Shown one piece after another: positions 1-7,126 of a DNA stretch of 64,000 bases; the stretch's first letter is position 1; every line of letters begins with the position of its first letter. The translations under genes and the position numbers were made by a program. A model generated the notes under the pieces. The model saw nothing but the letters and a program-made list of their open reading frames with translations. It was not told the DNA's origin and did no database searches. Location: positions 24,799 through 88,798 of the forward strand of contig DATGLP010000025.1 of NCBI GenBank assembly GCA_035294085.1, read 5' to 3'. The stretch is from Acidimicrobiales bacterium (GTDB lineage Bacteria > Actinomycetota > Acidimicrobiia > Acidimicrobiales > Bog-793).

Positions 1-689
1 AAGCAGGCGACGACGATCCGAGCGCCGCGGTGCGCGGCGAAGATCTCCCGCAGGCTCTCGCCGACGCTGCGCTCGCTCCGGGTGAAGCCGGGCTCCTCGG
101 CGTTCGTCGAGTCCGACAGGAGCAGGCGGATCCCCTCCCCGTCGGCGAGCGCGCCGATGCGGGCGAGGTCCGTGCGCCGGCCGTCGACCGGGGTGAGGTC
201 GAGCTTGAAGTCCCCCGAGTGCAGGATCACGCCCTGGGGCGTGCGCAGCGCGACGGCGAAGCCGTGCGGCACCGAGTGGGTGACGGGGATGAACTCGAGG
301 TCGAACGGCCCGATGCGGCGCCGCTCGCCGTCGCGCACCTCGACGAGGCGGGCGTCGCCGGCGAGCCGGGCCTCCTCGAGGCGCAGGCGGGCGAGGCCGA
401 GGCTGAGCGCCGAGCCGAAGACGGGGACGTCGACGTCGCGCAGCAGGAAGCTCAGCCCCCCGATGTGGTCCTCGTGGCCGTGGGTGAGGACGACCCCCTC
501 GAGGCGCGCGGCGTGCTCGCGCAGGTAGGAGAAGTCGGGGAGGACGAGGTCCACGCCGAGGGTCTCGGGGTCGGGGAAGAGGACACCGCAGTCGAGGACG
601 AGGAGGCGGCCCCCCTGCTCGAAGACCGCGCAGTTCCGGCCGATCTCGCCGAGGCCGCCGAGGAAGGCGATGCGGACCGGCTCAGCCAA
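1..689 (-). CDS. rnj: Ribonuclease J, N-terminal part (cut by window edge)
   Basis: This is the N-terminal 229 residues of a metallo-beta-lactamase-fold ribonuclease J, a cytoplasmic 5'-3' exo- and endoribonuclease for mRNA decay and rRNA maturation. The zinc-binding motif THGHEDH is at about residues 69-75, followed by IGGL, and a second metal region has VTHSVPHG and the HSGDFK signature. The protein starts with an AEPVRIAFLGGLGEIGRN stretch typical of the family. The start is a TTG that overlaps the dapA stop (TTGGCTGA), so the two are translationally coupled. dapA-rnj is also the order known in mycobacteria. The C-terminal half with the beta-CASP and dimerisation domains lies outside the window. 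Confidence 0.93.
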   Translation of the reverse strand, partial: MAEPVRIAFLGGLGEIGRNCAVFEQGGRLLVLDCGVLFPDPETLGVDLVLPDFSYLREHAARLEGVVLTHGHEDHIGGLSFLLRDVDVPVFGSALSLGLARLRLEEARLAGDARLVEVRDGERRRIGPFDLEFIPVTHSVPHGFAVALRTPQGVILHSGDFKLDLTPVDGRRTDLARIGALADGEGIRLLLSDSTNAEEPGFTRSERSVGESLREIFAAHRGARIVVAC

Positions 690-1599
690 CGCCCCGCTCC
701 CTGCGCCAGGCGTCGAGGCGGGCGAGCACGTCCTTCGCCTCGTCCTCGAGGCCGCTCGGCGTGGGGCCGAGCGGGGCGCGGCAGGGACCGGCGGGGAGCC
801 CGAGGACGCGCAGCATCGCCTTGAGCGGCACCGGGTTCGGTGCGTCCTCGCTCGACTCGAAGGCGAAGCTGTCGAGCAGGGCGCGCCACACCTCGAGCGC
901 GCCGTCGAGGTCGCCGGCGCGAAAGCGCGCGATCGCCTCGCCGCACTCCCGCCCGCACCAGTGCGTGGCCACGCCGATCAGGCCGACCGCGCCGATGGCG
1001 AGGAGCGGCAGCGTCATCGCGTCGTCGCCCGAGTAGCACTCGAAGCCGGCCGGGGCGCCGGCGAGCACGCGGGCGGTCGCCGCAGGGTCCCCGGCCGCGT
1101 CCTTGAGAGCGACGACGTTCGGGACCTCGCGCGCCAGCCGGAGGATGGTCGCGCCCGCGATCTTGCGCCCCGTGCGCACGGGGATGTCGTAGAGGACGAC
1201 GGGCAGGCTCGTCGCCTCGGCGACGGCGCGGAAGTGCACCTCGAGGCCGGCCTGGGACGGCCGGTTGTAGTAGGGGCAGACGGCGAGGATGCCGGCCGCG
1301 CCGGCGGCCTGCGCCTCCCGGGTGAGCTCGATCGAGTGCGCTGTGTCGTTCGAGGTCGACCCGGCGAGCACCGGGACGGGCACCGCGGCCGCCACCGCGC
1401 GCCACAGCTCGATGCGCTCGCCGTCCGCGAGGGTGGAGACCTCGCCGGTCGAGCCGGTGACGACGAGCGCGTCGCTGCCGTGCTCGACGAGGTGGCGGGC
1501 CAGGCGCACCGCCCCCTCGAGGTCGAGGGAGCCGTCCTCGCGAAACGGCGTCGCCATCGCGGTGACGACGGCGCCGAAGCGGGGTGCGGCGGGCGACAT
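682..1599 (-). CDS. dapA: 4-hydroxy-tetrahydrodipicolinate synthase
   Basis: DapA condenses pyruvate with aspartate semialdehyde in the first committed step of lysine and diaminopimelate synthesis. The 305-residue length is normal for the family. The GSTGE motif is at about 49-53, the catalytic tyrosine is in YDIPVRTG (about Y137), and the Schiff-base lysine is in VVALKDAAGD (about K166). I chose the ATG before SPAAPRFGAVVTAMATPF because it begins the conserved first strand and has a -10 box seven bases upstream. The reading frame stays open far upstream, but that part is a shadow of dapB and the peptidase gene. The stop overlaps the TTG start of rnj. dapB lies upstream but is separated by about 560 bases and a hairpin, so dapA probably has its own promoter. 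Confidence 0.95.
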   Translation of the reverse strand: MSPAAPRFGAVVTAMATPFREDGSLDLEGAVRLARHLVEHGSDALVVTGSTGEVSTLADGERIELWRAVAAAVPVPVLAGSTSNDTAHSIELTREAQAAGAAGILAVCPYYNRPSQAGLEVHFRAVAEATSLPVVLYDIPVRTGRKIAGATILRLAREVPNVVALKDAAGDPAATARVLAGAPAGFECYSGDDAMTLPLLAIGAVGLIGVATHWCGRECGEAIARFRAGDLDGALEVWRALLDSFAFESSEDAPNPVPLKAMLRVLGLPAGPCRAPLGPTPSGLEDEAKDVLARLDAWRRERGVG

Positions 1600-1606
1600 C
1601 GCCCGA

Positions 1607-1612
1607 ACGCTA
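1607..1612 (-). promoter_or_regulatory. -10 box for a leaderless dapA transcript
   Basis: TAGCGT lies seven bases upstream of the dapA ATG on the minus strand. With the usual distance from -10 box to transcription start, RNA would begin at or next to the ATG. No clear -35 box was seen. The same TANNNT arrangement recurs at several other start codons in the window. Confidence 0.45.
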
Positions 1613-2128
1613 CCAGCGGCCGGCGCGAGCCGGCTCGCCGCCCGCCGGGAGGCGAGAGCCGGTCGCGCCCGGCCGGCGCCCCGGGGGCGCGCACGGCGAG
1701 CGGCGGCGGCGGCCGGCCGCGCGCCCCGGACGGGGGTGGTGGCGCGCGCCCTTCGCGCCCGTGCGCGAGCGCACGGCGGCCTCGCCGGCGAGACCGGGCT
1801 GCTCGTCGGAGCCGTGCTCGCGCGCCTCGTCGATCGATCGCACGATCGTTCTCCTCCTGCTCCTCCCCGCGGCGCTCGGCGGCGCGCTCGCCGCCGTGCC
1901 ACGCGGACGCGAGAACGGCGGCGCGGGGACCGGACGCGCGACGCGCCCCCTCGAGCGCCCGGAGGCGAGGCCGGTCGCGATATCGGTCCTCCTGCGGTCG
2001 GTCCGCCAGCGGCTGCGCCGCGTCGCGGCGGTGGTCGGCCTCGCCTCCCGGCGAGGTCGTGCTCGGGCCCGGCTCGCTCGCCGCCCTCGCCCTCGGCGCG
2101 CCGACGGCGTCCTCGGTTCGCGCCGGCG
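1613..2128. other. Intergenic region dapB-dapA without a recognisable gene
   Basis: About 515 very GC-rich bases separate the hairpin after dapB from the dapA promoter. I recognise no conserved gene. On the minus strand a GTG at 1843 follows an AGGAGGAG-like ribosome site and opens a 77-residue frame ending at 1610, but the predicted peptide is mostly arginine, proline and glycine and looks like composition-driven noise. On the plus strand a leucine/alanine-rich stretch near 1840-1900 resembles a membrane segment but has no convincing start. In mycobacteria thyX lies in this interval; nothing like it is seen here. Confidence 0.4.
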
Positions 2129-2151
2129 CCCTCGTGCCCACGGCACGAGGG
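2129..2151 (-). terminator. GC-rich hairpin after dapB
   Basis: CCCTCGTGCC (2129-2138) and GGCACGAGGG (2142-2151) form a perfect 10-bp stem with a three-base loop, starting five bases past the dapB stop codon. There is no clear U-tract, which is common for terminators in high-GC actinobacteria. It would separate the M16-dapB unit from the independently promoted dapA. Confidence 0.6.
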
Positions 2152-2156
2152 GCGCC

Positions 2157-2966
2157 TCACCAGCCGAGGAGGGGGCCGATGCCGAGGGTGAGGCCGGGCG
2201 TCGACGCCACTCGCCGCACGGCGAGCAGGATCCCGGGCACGAACGAGCGCCGGTCGAAGGAGTCCTGGCGGATCGTGAGCGCCTCGCCCGGGCCGCCGAA
2301 GCGGACCTCCTCGTGCGCGACCGCCCCGGGCAGGCGCAGGGCGTGGATGCGCACCCCGCCCGGTCCGAGGGCGCCGCGCGCCGAGGCGAGCACCTCCTCG
2401 CCCGCCGGCGGCACCGGGAGCGGCCCGGCCGGCGAGGCCTCCCGGGCGGCCGCGATGCGGCGCGCCGTCTCGATCGCCGTTCCCGAGGGAGCGTCGCGCT
2501 TCCGCTCGTGGTGGAGCTCGACCACCTCGACGCCCTCGAAGTAGGGCGCGGCGAGCTCGGCGAAGCGCAGGAGGAGGGCGGCGGAGATCGCGAAGTTCGG
2601 GGCGAGCACGCAGTTCGCCCGGCTGGCGCGGAAGGCCTCGCCGAGGCGGGCGACCTCGGCCTCGGCGAGCCCCGTCGTCCCCGACACGGCGTGGATGCCG
2701 GCCTGCGCGCACCACAGGAGGTTCGCGGGCGCGGCCGACGCGACCGTGAACTCGACGGCGACCTGCGCCCCGGCGGCGGCGAGGGCGTCGAGGTTCGCGG
2801 CGGCCTCGAGGTCGACGTCGGGGCCACCGAGCGCGCGCAGCGGCTGGCCCGCCTTGGAGGGGGCGACGGCCGCGACGAGCTCGAGGTCGGCTGCCTCGGC
2901 GACGGCCCAGCAGGCGGTGAGCCCCATCCGCCCCGCCGCCCCGACGACGCCGACGCGCGTCGCCAC
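2157..2966 (-). CDS. dapB: 4-hydroxy-tetrahydrodipicolinate reductase
   Basis: DapB is the NAD(P)H-dependent reductase that follows DapA in the lysine/DAP pathway. The nucleotide-binding motif GAAGRMG is at residues 9-15, the GTTG loop at about 96-99, and the signature ELHHERKRDAPSGTA at about 150-164 contains the catalytic histidine and lysine. The 269-residue length is typical. The start is a GTG directly abutting the TAG of the upstream peptidase gene, so the two are co-transcribed. A strong hairpin follows the stop codon. Confidence 0.95.
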   Translation of the reverse strand: MATRVGVVGAAGRMGLTACWAVAEAADLELVAAVAPSKAGQPLRALGGPDVDLEAAANLDALAAAGAQVAVEFTVASAAPANLLWCAQAGIHAVSGTTGLAEAEVARLGEAFRASRANCVLAPNFAISAALLLRFAELAAPYFEGVEVVELHHERKRDAPSGTAIETARRIAAAREASPAGPLPVPPAGEEVLASARGALGPGGVRIHALRLPGAVAHEEVRFGGPGEALTIRQDSFDRRSFVPGILLAVRRVASTPGLTLGIGPLLGW

Positions 2967-4223
2967 CTAGGCGCCCTCCCCCACGAGCCCGGCGAAGTCC
3001 TCCTCGGCGAAGGGCCCGACGACCGCGAGGCAGCGGGTCCCGCCGAGCACGGCCGCGGCGAGCTCGCGGACCTCGTCGAGGCGCACGGCGTCGATGCGCG
3101 CGAGGACCTCGTCGAGCTCGGGGACCTCGTCGTGCAGGAGGAGGCTGCCGCCGATGCGCGACATGCGCGCCCCGGAGTCCTCGAGCGAGAGCAGGGTGTC
3201 GGCCTTGAGGTGCCCCTTGGCGAGCTCGAGCTCGGCCGCCTCGACGCCGTCGCGCGCCAGGTCGTCGAGCTCGCGAAGGACGAGCTCGACGACCTCGTGC
3301 GCGTGCTCGGGCGAGGTCCCGACCGAGACGGCGAGCGCGCCGGCGTCCGCGAAGGCGGCCCGCTCGGAGGATACCGAGTAGGCGAGGCCGCGCTCCTCCC
3401 GGATCCGCTGGAACAGCCGAGAGGAGACCCCCCCGCCCAGGGTGTGGTTGAGCAGCGCCAGCGCGTAGCGCTCCGGCGCACGCCGCCCCGGCGCGCGCAC
3501 GCCGAGGACGACGTGCGCCTGCTCGGTGTCGCGCGCCGTGACGACGAGGCGCCGCACCTCGGCGCCCGGCGCCTCGCGCTTGGGAGGCTCGCCGCCCGGC
3601 GGCCCGGCGAAGCGCCGCTCGATCCCCTCGGCGAGCGCGGCGTGGTCCACGCCGCCCGCCGCGGCGACGACGATGTTGCCCGGCCGGTAGTGGGTGCGCA
3701 GGAAGGCGCGGATCTCCTCGACGGTGACGGAGCGGATCACCTCGGGCAGGCCGAGCACCTCGCGCCCGAGCGGGTGGCCGGGGAAGACGGCCTCGGCGAA
3801 GCGCTCCTGGACCACGTCCGCGGGCTCGTCGAGGTGCATGAGCACCTCCTCGAGGATCACCTGCCGCTCGGCGTCCACCTCCTCCGGGCGCAGGGCCGGG
3901 TCCCACACGATGTCGCAGAGCACGTCGAGGCCGACCTCGAGGTCGCGCGCCAGCGTGCGGACGTAGAAGGTCGTGTACTCCTTCGTCGTGTAGGCGTTCA
4001 TGTCCCCGCCCACGGCGTCGATCGCCTCGGCGATCTCGCGCGCCGAGCGGCGCGGCGTCCCCTTGAAGAGCAGGTGCTCGAGGAAGTGCGAGATGCCGGC
4101 CTCGGCGTCGCTCTCGTCGCGCGAGCCGGTGCCGACCCAGAAGCCGACGCAGGCCGAGGCGACGCCGGGCATCTGCTCGGTGACGAGCCGGATGCCGCAG
4201 TCGAGGACGGAGGTCTCGATCAC
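2967..4223 (-). CDS. M16-family zinc peptidase (PepR-type)
   Basis: This 418-residue protein belongs to the M16 (pitrilysin/processing peptidase) family. The inverted zinc motif HFLEH is at residues 46-50, with the downstream acidic ligand region in EEVDAERQVILEE. An N-terminal catalytic domain is followed by the inactive M16 C-terminal domain containing HYRPGNIVVAAAGG and, later, LNHTLGGGVSSRLFQRIREERGLAYSV, which is shortened here to stay within the limit: LFQRIREERGLAYSV is the diagnostic part. The gene lies just after pnp (20-base gap) and abuts dapB, the order seen in mycobacteria (gpsI-pepR-dapB). The start is GTG. The physiological substrate is unknown; a role near the membrane or in peptide turnover is inferred only from the family. 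Confidence 0.9.
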   Translation of the reverse strand: MIETSVLDCGIRLVTEQMPGVASACVGFWVGTGSRDESDAEAGISHFLEHLLFKGTPRRSAREIAEAIDAVGGDMNAYTTKEYTTFYVRTLARDLEVGLDVLCDIVWDPALRPEEVDAERQVILEEVLMHLDEPADVVQERFAEAVFPGHPLGREVLGLPEVIRSVTVEEIRAFLRTHYRPGNIVVAAAGGVDHAALAEGIERRFAGPPGGEPPKREAPGAEVRRLVVTARDTEQAHVVLGVRAPGRRAPERYALALLNHTLGGGVSSRLFQRIREERGLAYSVSSERAAFADAGALAVSVGTSPEHAHEVVELVLRELDDLARDGVEAAELELAKGHLKADTLLSLEDSGARMSRIGGSLLLHDEVPELDEVLARIDAVRLDEVRELAAAVLGGTRCLAVVGPFAEEDFAGLVGEGA

Positions 4224-4243
4224 GCCGACGCGCTGCGCGGCGG

Positions 4244-6580
4244 TCAGCGCCGCGGGCCGCGCCGGCGCGGGCCGCGCCCGGCGCGTGGCGCGGGCTCGGG
4301 CGCTGCGCCGGGGCCGAGGTCCCCGAAGTCCTCGGCGATCTCGGCGGCGAAGGCGTCCTCGAAGGAGACCCGGCGCACCCCCTCGGGGGTCGGTGCCTCG
4401 GCGCCCGGCGAGGGCGGCGGGCCGCCGACGAGCGAGAGCGAGACCTTCCCCTGCGGGTCGATGTCGTTCACGACCACCTGCACGGTCTGGCCGAGCTCGA
4501 GCACGTCCTCGACGCGCTCGACGCGTCGGCCGGCGCCGAGACGGGAGATGTGGAGGAGCCCGTCGCGGCCCGGCAGGATGGAGACGAAGGCGCCGAACTT
4601 CGTGATGTTCACGACCCGGCCCTCGTAGGTCTTGCCGACCTCCGGGGTCGGGGGCTCGAGGATGAGCTCGATGCGCCGGCGGGCCTCGTCCACCGCCGCG
4701 GCGTCCTTCGCCCCGATCGTGACGCGCCCGACGCCGCCGTCCTCGTCGACGGCGATGTCGGTGCCGGTCTCCTGCTGGAGGGCGTTGATGACCTTGCCCT
4801 TCGGGCCGATGACCTCCCCGATCTTGTCGAGGGGGATCTCGAAGGTGAGGATCTTCGGCGCGTTCGGGCGCACGGAGGGCCTCGGCTCGGCGATCGCCTG
4901 CGCCATCGCGTCGAGGACGACGAGGCGGGCCTCGCGGGCCTGGGTGAGCGCCTCGGCGAGCACCTGCGAGGGCAGGCCATCGATCTTCGTGTCGAGCTGG
5001 AGCGCCGTCACGACGTCGCGCGTCCCGGCGACCTTGAAGTCCATGTCACCGAAGGCGTCCTCGGCGCCGAGGATGTCGGTCAGGGTGACGTAGCGGCCCT
5101 CGGCGTGGACGAGGCCCATCGCGATGCCGCCGACGGGCTCGCGAATCGGCACGCCGGCGTCCATGAGCGAGAGGCTGGAGGCGCACACGGAGGCCATCGA
5201 CGTCGAGCCGTTCGAGGAGAGCACCTCGGAGACGAGCCGGAGCGTGTAGGGGAACTCCTCGGCGGGCGGCACGACCGGGAGCACGGCCCGCTCGGCGAGC
5301 AGGCCGTGGCCGATCTCGCGGCGCTTCGGGCCGCGCATGAAGCCCACCTCGCCCGTCGAGAAGGGTGGGAAGTTGTAGTGGTGCAGGTAGCGCTTCGTCT
5401 CGTCGACGCCGATCGTGTCGAGCAGCTGGTTCATGCGCGGCATGCCGAGCGTGGCGAAGTTGAGCACCTGTGTCTCGCCCCGCTGGAAGAGCGCCGAGCC
5501 GTGGGCGGTCGGGATGAGCCCGACCGCCGCGGTGAGCGGCCGGATGTCTCGCGGGCCGCGGCCGTCGATGCGCACCGCCTCCTCGACGATGCGCCGCCGC
5601 ACGAGGGCCTTCGTGTGGGCGCGGATGGCGGCCCGCACCTCGCGCTCGTCGTGGCTCGGCACGAGCGCCGCCACGATCTCCTCGGCTGCCGCGTCGAGCG
5701 CGGCGGCGCGTTCCGCCTTCGTCGTGTGGGCGTTCGCCTCCTCGAGCTTCGCGCCGCCGACGGCGACGACGGCCTCGAGGACCTCGGGCCGGTAGTCGAC
5801 GAAGAGGGTGTAGGGGATCGGCGGCTTGGCGCCCGCGACGCGCACGAGCTCGCGCTGCAGCTCGATCGCCTCGCGGATCCACGCCTTCGCGGCCTCGAGG
5901 CCGGACGCGATGACCTCCTCGGTCACCTTCGGCGCCCCGGCGTCGTAGTACTCGAAGGAGCGCTCCGTCCCGCCGGCCTCGACCATCATGATCGCGATCT
6001 CGGCGTCCTCGGAGGTGCCGAGCGCCCGGCCGGCGACGACGAGCTCGAAGGTCGAGGCGTCGCCCTCCTGGTAGGTGGGGTGGGGGATCCAGGTCCCCTC
6101 CGTCGTGTAGGCGAGGCGCACGGCCCCGATCGGCCCGTCGAAGGGGATCCCCGAGACCATGAGGGCGGCCGAGGCGCCGTTGATCGCCACGACGTCGTGC
6201 GGATTCTGCTGGTCGGCGCCGAAGACGGTGGCGACGACGTGGACCTCGTTGCGGAAGCCGTCGGGGAACGACGGGCGCAGCGGCCGGTCGATGAGCCGGG
6301 CGATGAGGATCGCCTGGTCGCTCGCCCGGCCCTCGCGCCGGAAGAACGAGCCGGGCACCTTGCCCGCCGCGTACATGCGCTCCTCGACGTCGACGGTGAG
6401 GGGGAAGAAGTCGATCCCCTCCCGCACCTTGCGCGCCGCGGTGGCGGTGACGAGGACGACCGTGTCGCCGATGCGGGCGAGCACGGCGCCGTCGGCCTGC
6501 TGGGCGAGGCGTCCCGTCTCGAGGGACAGGCTGCGGTCGGTCCCCGTGATGGGGCGGGATACGGTGATGGCGTCGGCCAT
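4244..6580 (-). CDS. pnp: Polyribonucleotide nucleotidyltransferase (PNPase)
   Basis: PNPase degrades RNA 3'-5' by phosphorolysis. At 778 residues it is a full-length actinobacterial enzyme. Two RNase PH domains are visible (GSFFRREGR and LIDRPLRP in the first; GFMRGPKRREIGHG and EVLSSNGSTSMASVC in the second), then a KH domain with VIGPKGKVI, an S1 domain with GKTYEGRVVNITKFGAFV, and a low-complexity tail rich in Pro, Ala and Arg. The ATG is preceded by GAGGAGTGAC, a good ribosome site. rpsO lies 156 bases upstream with a cluster of hairpins in between, an arrangement known from many bacteria where processing of the rpsO-pnp transcript controls pnp expression. Confidence 0.96.
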   Translation of the reverse strand: MADAITVSRPITGTDRSLSLETGRLAQQADGAVLARIGDTVVLVTATAARKVREGIDFFPLTVDVEERMYAAGKVPGSFFRREGRASDQAILIARLIDRPLRPSFPDGFRNEVHVVATVFGADQQNPHDVVAINGASAALMVSGIPFDGPIGAVRLAYTTEGTWIPHPTYQEGDASTFELVVAGRALGTSEDAEIAIMMVEAGGTERSFEYYDAGAPKVTEEVIASGLEAAKAWIREAIELQRELVRVAGAKPPIPYTLFVDYRPEVLEAVVAVGGAKLEEANAHTTKAERAAALDAAAEEIVAALVPSHDEREVRAAIRAHTKALVRRRIVEEAVRIDGRGPRDIRPLTAAVGLIPTAHGSALFQRGETQVLNFATLGMPRMNQLLDTIGVDETKRYLHHYNFPPFSTGEVGFMRGPKRREIGHGLLAERAVLPVVPPAEEFPYTLRLVSEVLSSNGSTSMASVCASSLSLMDAGVPIREPVGGIAMGLVHAEGRYVTLTDILGAEDAFGDMDFKVAGTRDVVTALQLDTKIDGLPSQVLAEALTQAREARLVVLDAMAQAIAEPRPSVRPNAPKILTFEIPLDKIGEVIGPKGKVINALQQETGTDIAVDEDGGVGRVTIGAKDAAAVDEARRRIELILEPPTPEVGKTYEGRVVNITKFGAFVSILPGRDGLLHISRLGAGRRVERVEDVLELGQTVQVVVNDIDPQGKVSLSLVGGPPPSPGAEAPTPEGVRRVSFEDAFAAEIAEDFGDLGPGAAPEPAPRAGRGPRRRGPRR

Positions 6581-6618
6581 GTCACTCCTCGGTTCGAGGC
6601 GCCCGGCCCGGCCAGTTC

Positions 6619-6704
6619 CCAGTCGTCGCGCTCCCGCGAGCGAGGACGCGGCGACTGGCAGCTGGCGCCCGCGGGCGCCGTATGTCCGCCGGGCAGCGCC
6701 CGGC
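6619..6704 (-). promoter_or_regulatory. Hairpin cluster in the rpsO-pnp intergenic leader
   Basis: Three inverted repeats lie in the 156-base gap between rpsO and pnp. The first pairs 6619-6630 with 6647-6658 (11 of 12 positions pair). The second is a 16-base palindrome at 6664-6679. The third is GCCGGGC-AGC-GCCCGGC at 6688-6704. In other bacteria a stem-loop here is cut by RNase III and mediates PNPase autoregulation; that role is inferred from position and structure only. One of them may instead act as a terminator after rpsO. Confidence 0.55.
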
Positions 6705-6736
6705 AGGCCGCCGGGCTCTCCGGCGGCCGACCCCGC

Positions 6737-6994
6737 CTAGCGGCGGATGCCGAGCCGGGCGATGAGCGCCCGGTAGCGCTCGACGTCGTTCGCCCGCACG
6801 TAGTCGAGCAGGCGGCGCCGACGCCCGATGAGCTTCATGAGGCCGCGGCGCGTGTGGTGGTCGCCGCGGTGGACCTTGAGGTGCTCGGTCAGGTGGTTGA
6901 TGCGATCGGTCAGCAGGGCCACCTGGACCTCGGGCGAGCCCGTGTCGGTCTCGTGGAGCCGGTGCTCGGCGATCGTCGCCGTCTTGTCGGGCAT
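6737..6994 (-). CDS. rpsO: 30S ribosomal protein S15
   Basis: This 85-residue protein matches S15, a primary 16S rRNA binding protein of the small subunit. The diagnostic [19 protein letters not shown] stretch, followed by [28 protein letters not shown] sequence, is present throughout. The frame is open 14 codons further upstream, but I chose the ATG before [10 protein letters not shown] because S15 proteins begin there. A weak GAAGG element precedes it. It is transcribed towards pnp. Confidence 0.96.
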   Translation of the reverse strand: MPDKTATIAEHRLHETDTGSPEVQVALLTDRINHLTEHLKVHRGDHHTRRGLMKLIGRRRRLLDYVRANDVERYRALIARLGIRR

Positions 6995-7098
6995 GCGTGG
7001 CGCGAACCTTCGCTGCTCTCCGCCGGCGCTTCGCACGCGCCGGGCTGGCGGGTCCGGTCCGGCGGGTGCCGGGCCGGGCCGGCTCGGCCGGCGAGACG

Positions 7099-7104
7099 AG
7101 GTTA
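7099..7104 (-). promoter_or_regulatory. Possible -10 box for rpsO
   Basis: TAACCT on the minus strand lies in the 132-base gap between priA and rpsO. It would give a leader of about 95 nucleotides that is extremely GC-rich with several short self-complementary segments. No convincing -35 box was seen, so the call is tentative. Confidence 0.3.
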
Positions 7105-7126
7105 GCAGCTCGGAGGCCGGCGCCCC

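Noticed and set aside
1610..1843. Possible 77-residue minus-strand gene with an AGGAGGAG site and GTG start
   Set aside because: The peptide is dominated by Arg, Pro and Gly without any motif. The ribosome-site match alone is not enough in this composition.
2129..2151. Hairpin after dapB as a riboswitch for dapA (for example a lysine riboswitch)
   Set aside because: It is a simple 10-bp stem at the end of dapB, far upstream of dapA, and dapA seems to be transcribed leaderless from 1,600.
682..3906. Very long minus-strand open frame of more than 1000 codons covering dapA, dapB and peptidase DNA
   Set aside because: Only its last 305 codons encode a recognisable protein (DapA). The rest is arginine/alanine/proline-rich shadow of dapB and the M16 gene, caused by the high GC content.
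1584..4628. Plus-strand open frame of about 1000 codons
   Set aside because: Antisense to dapA, dapB, M16 and pnp, with low-complexity charged composition; a shadow frame. A leucine-rich stretch near 1840-1900 is not backed by a start or homology.
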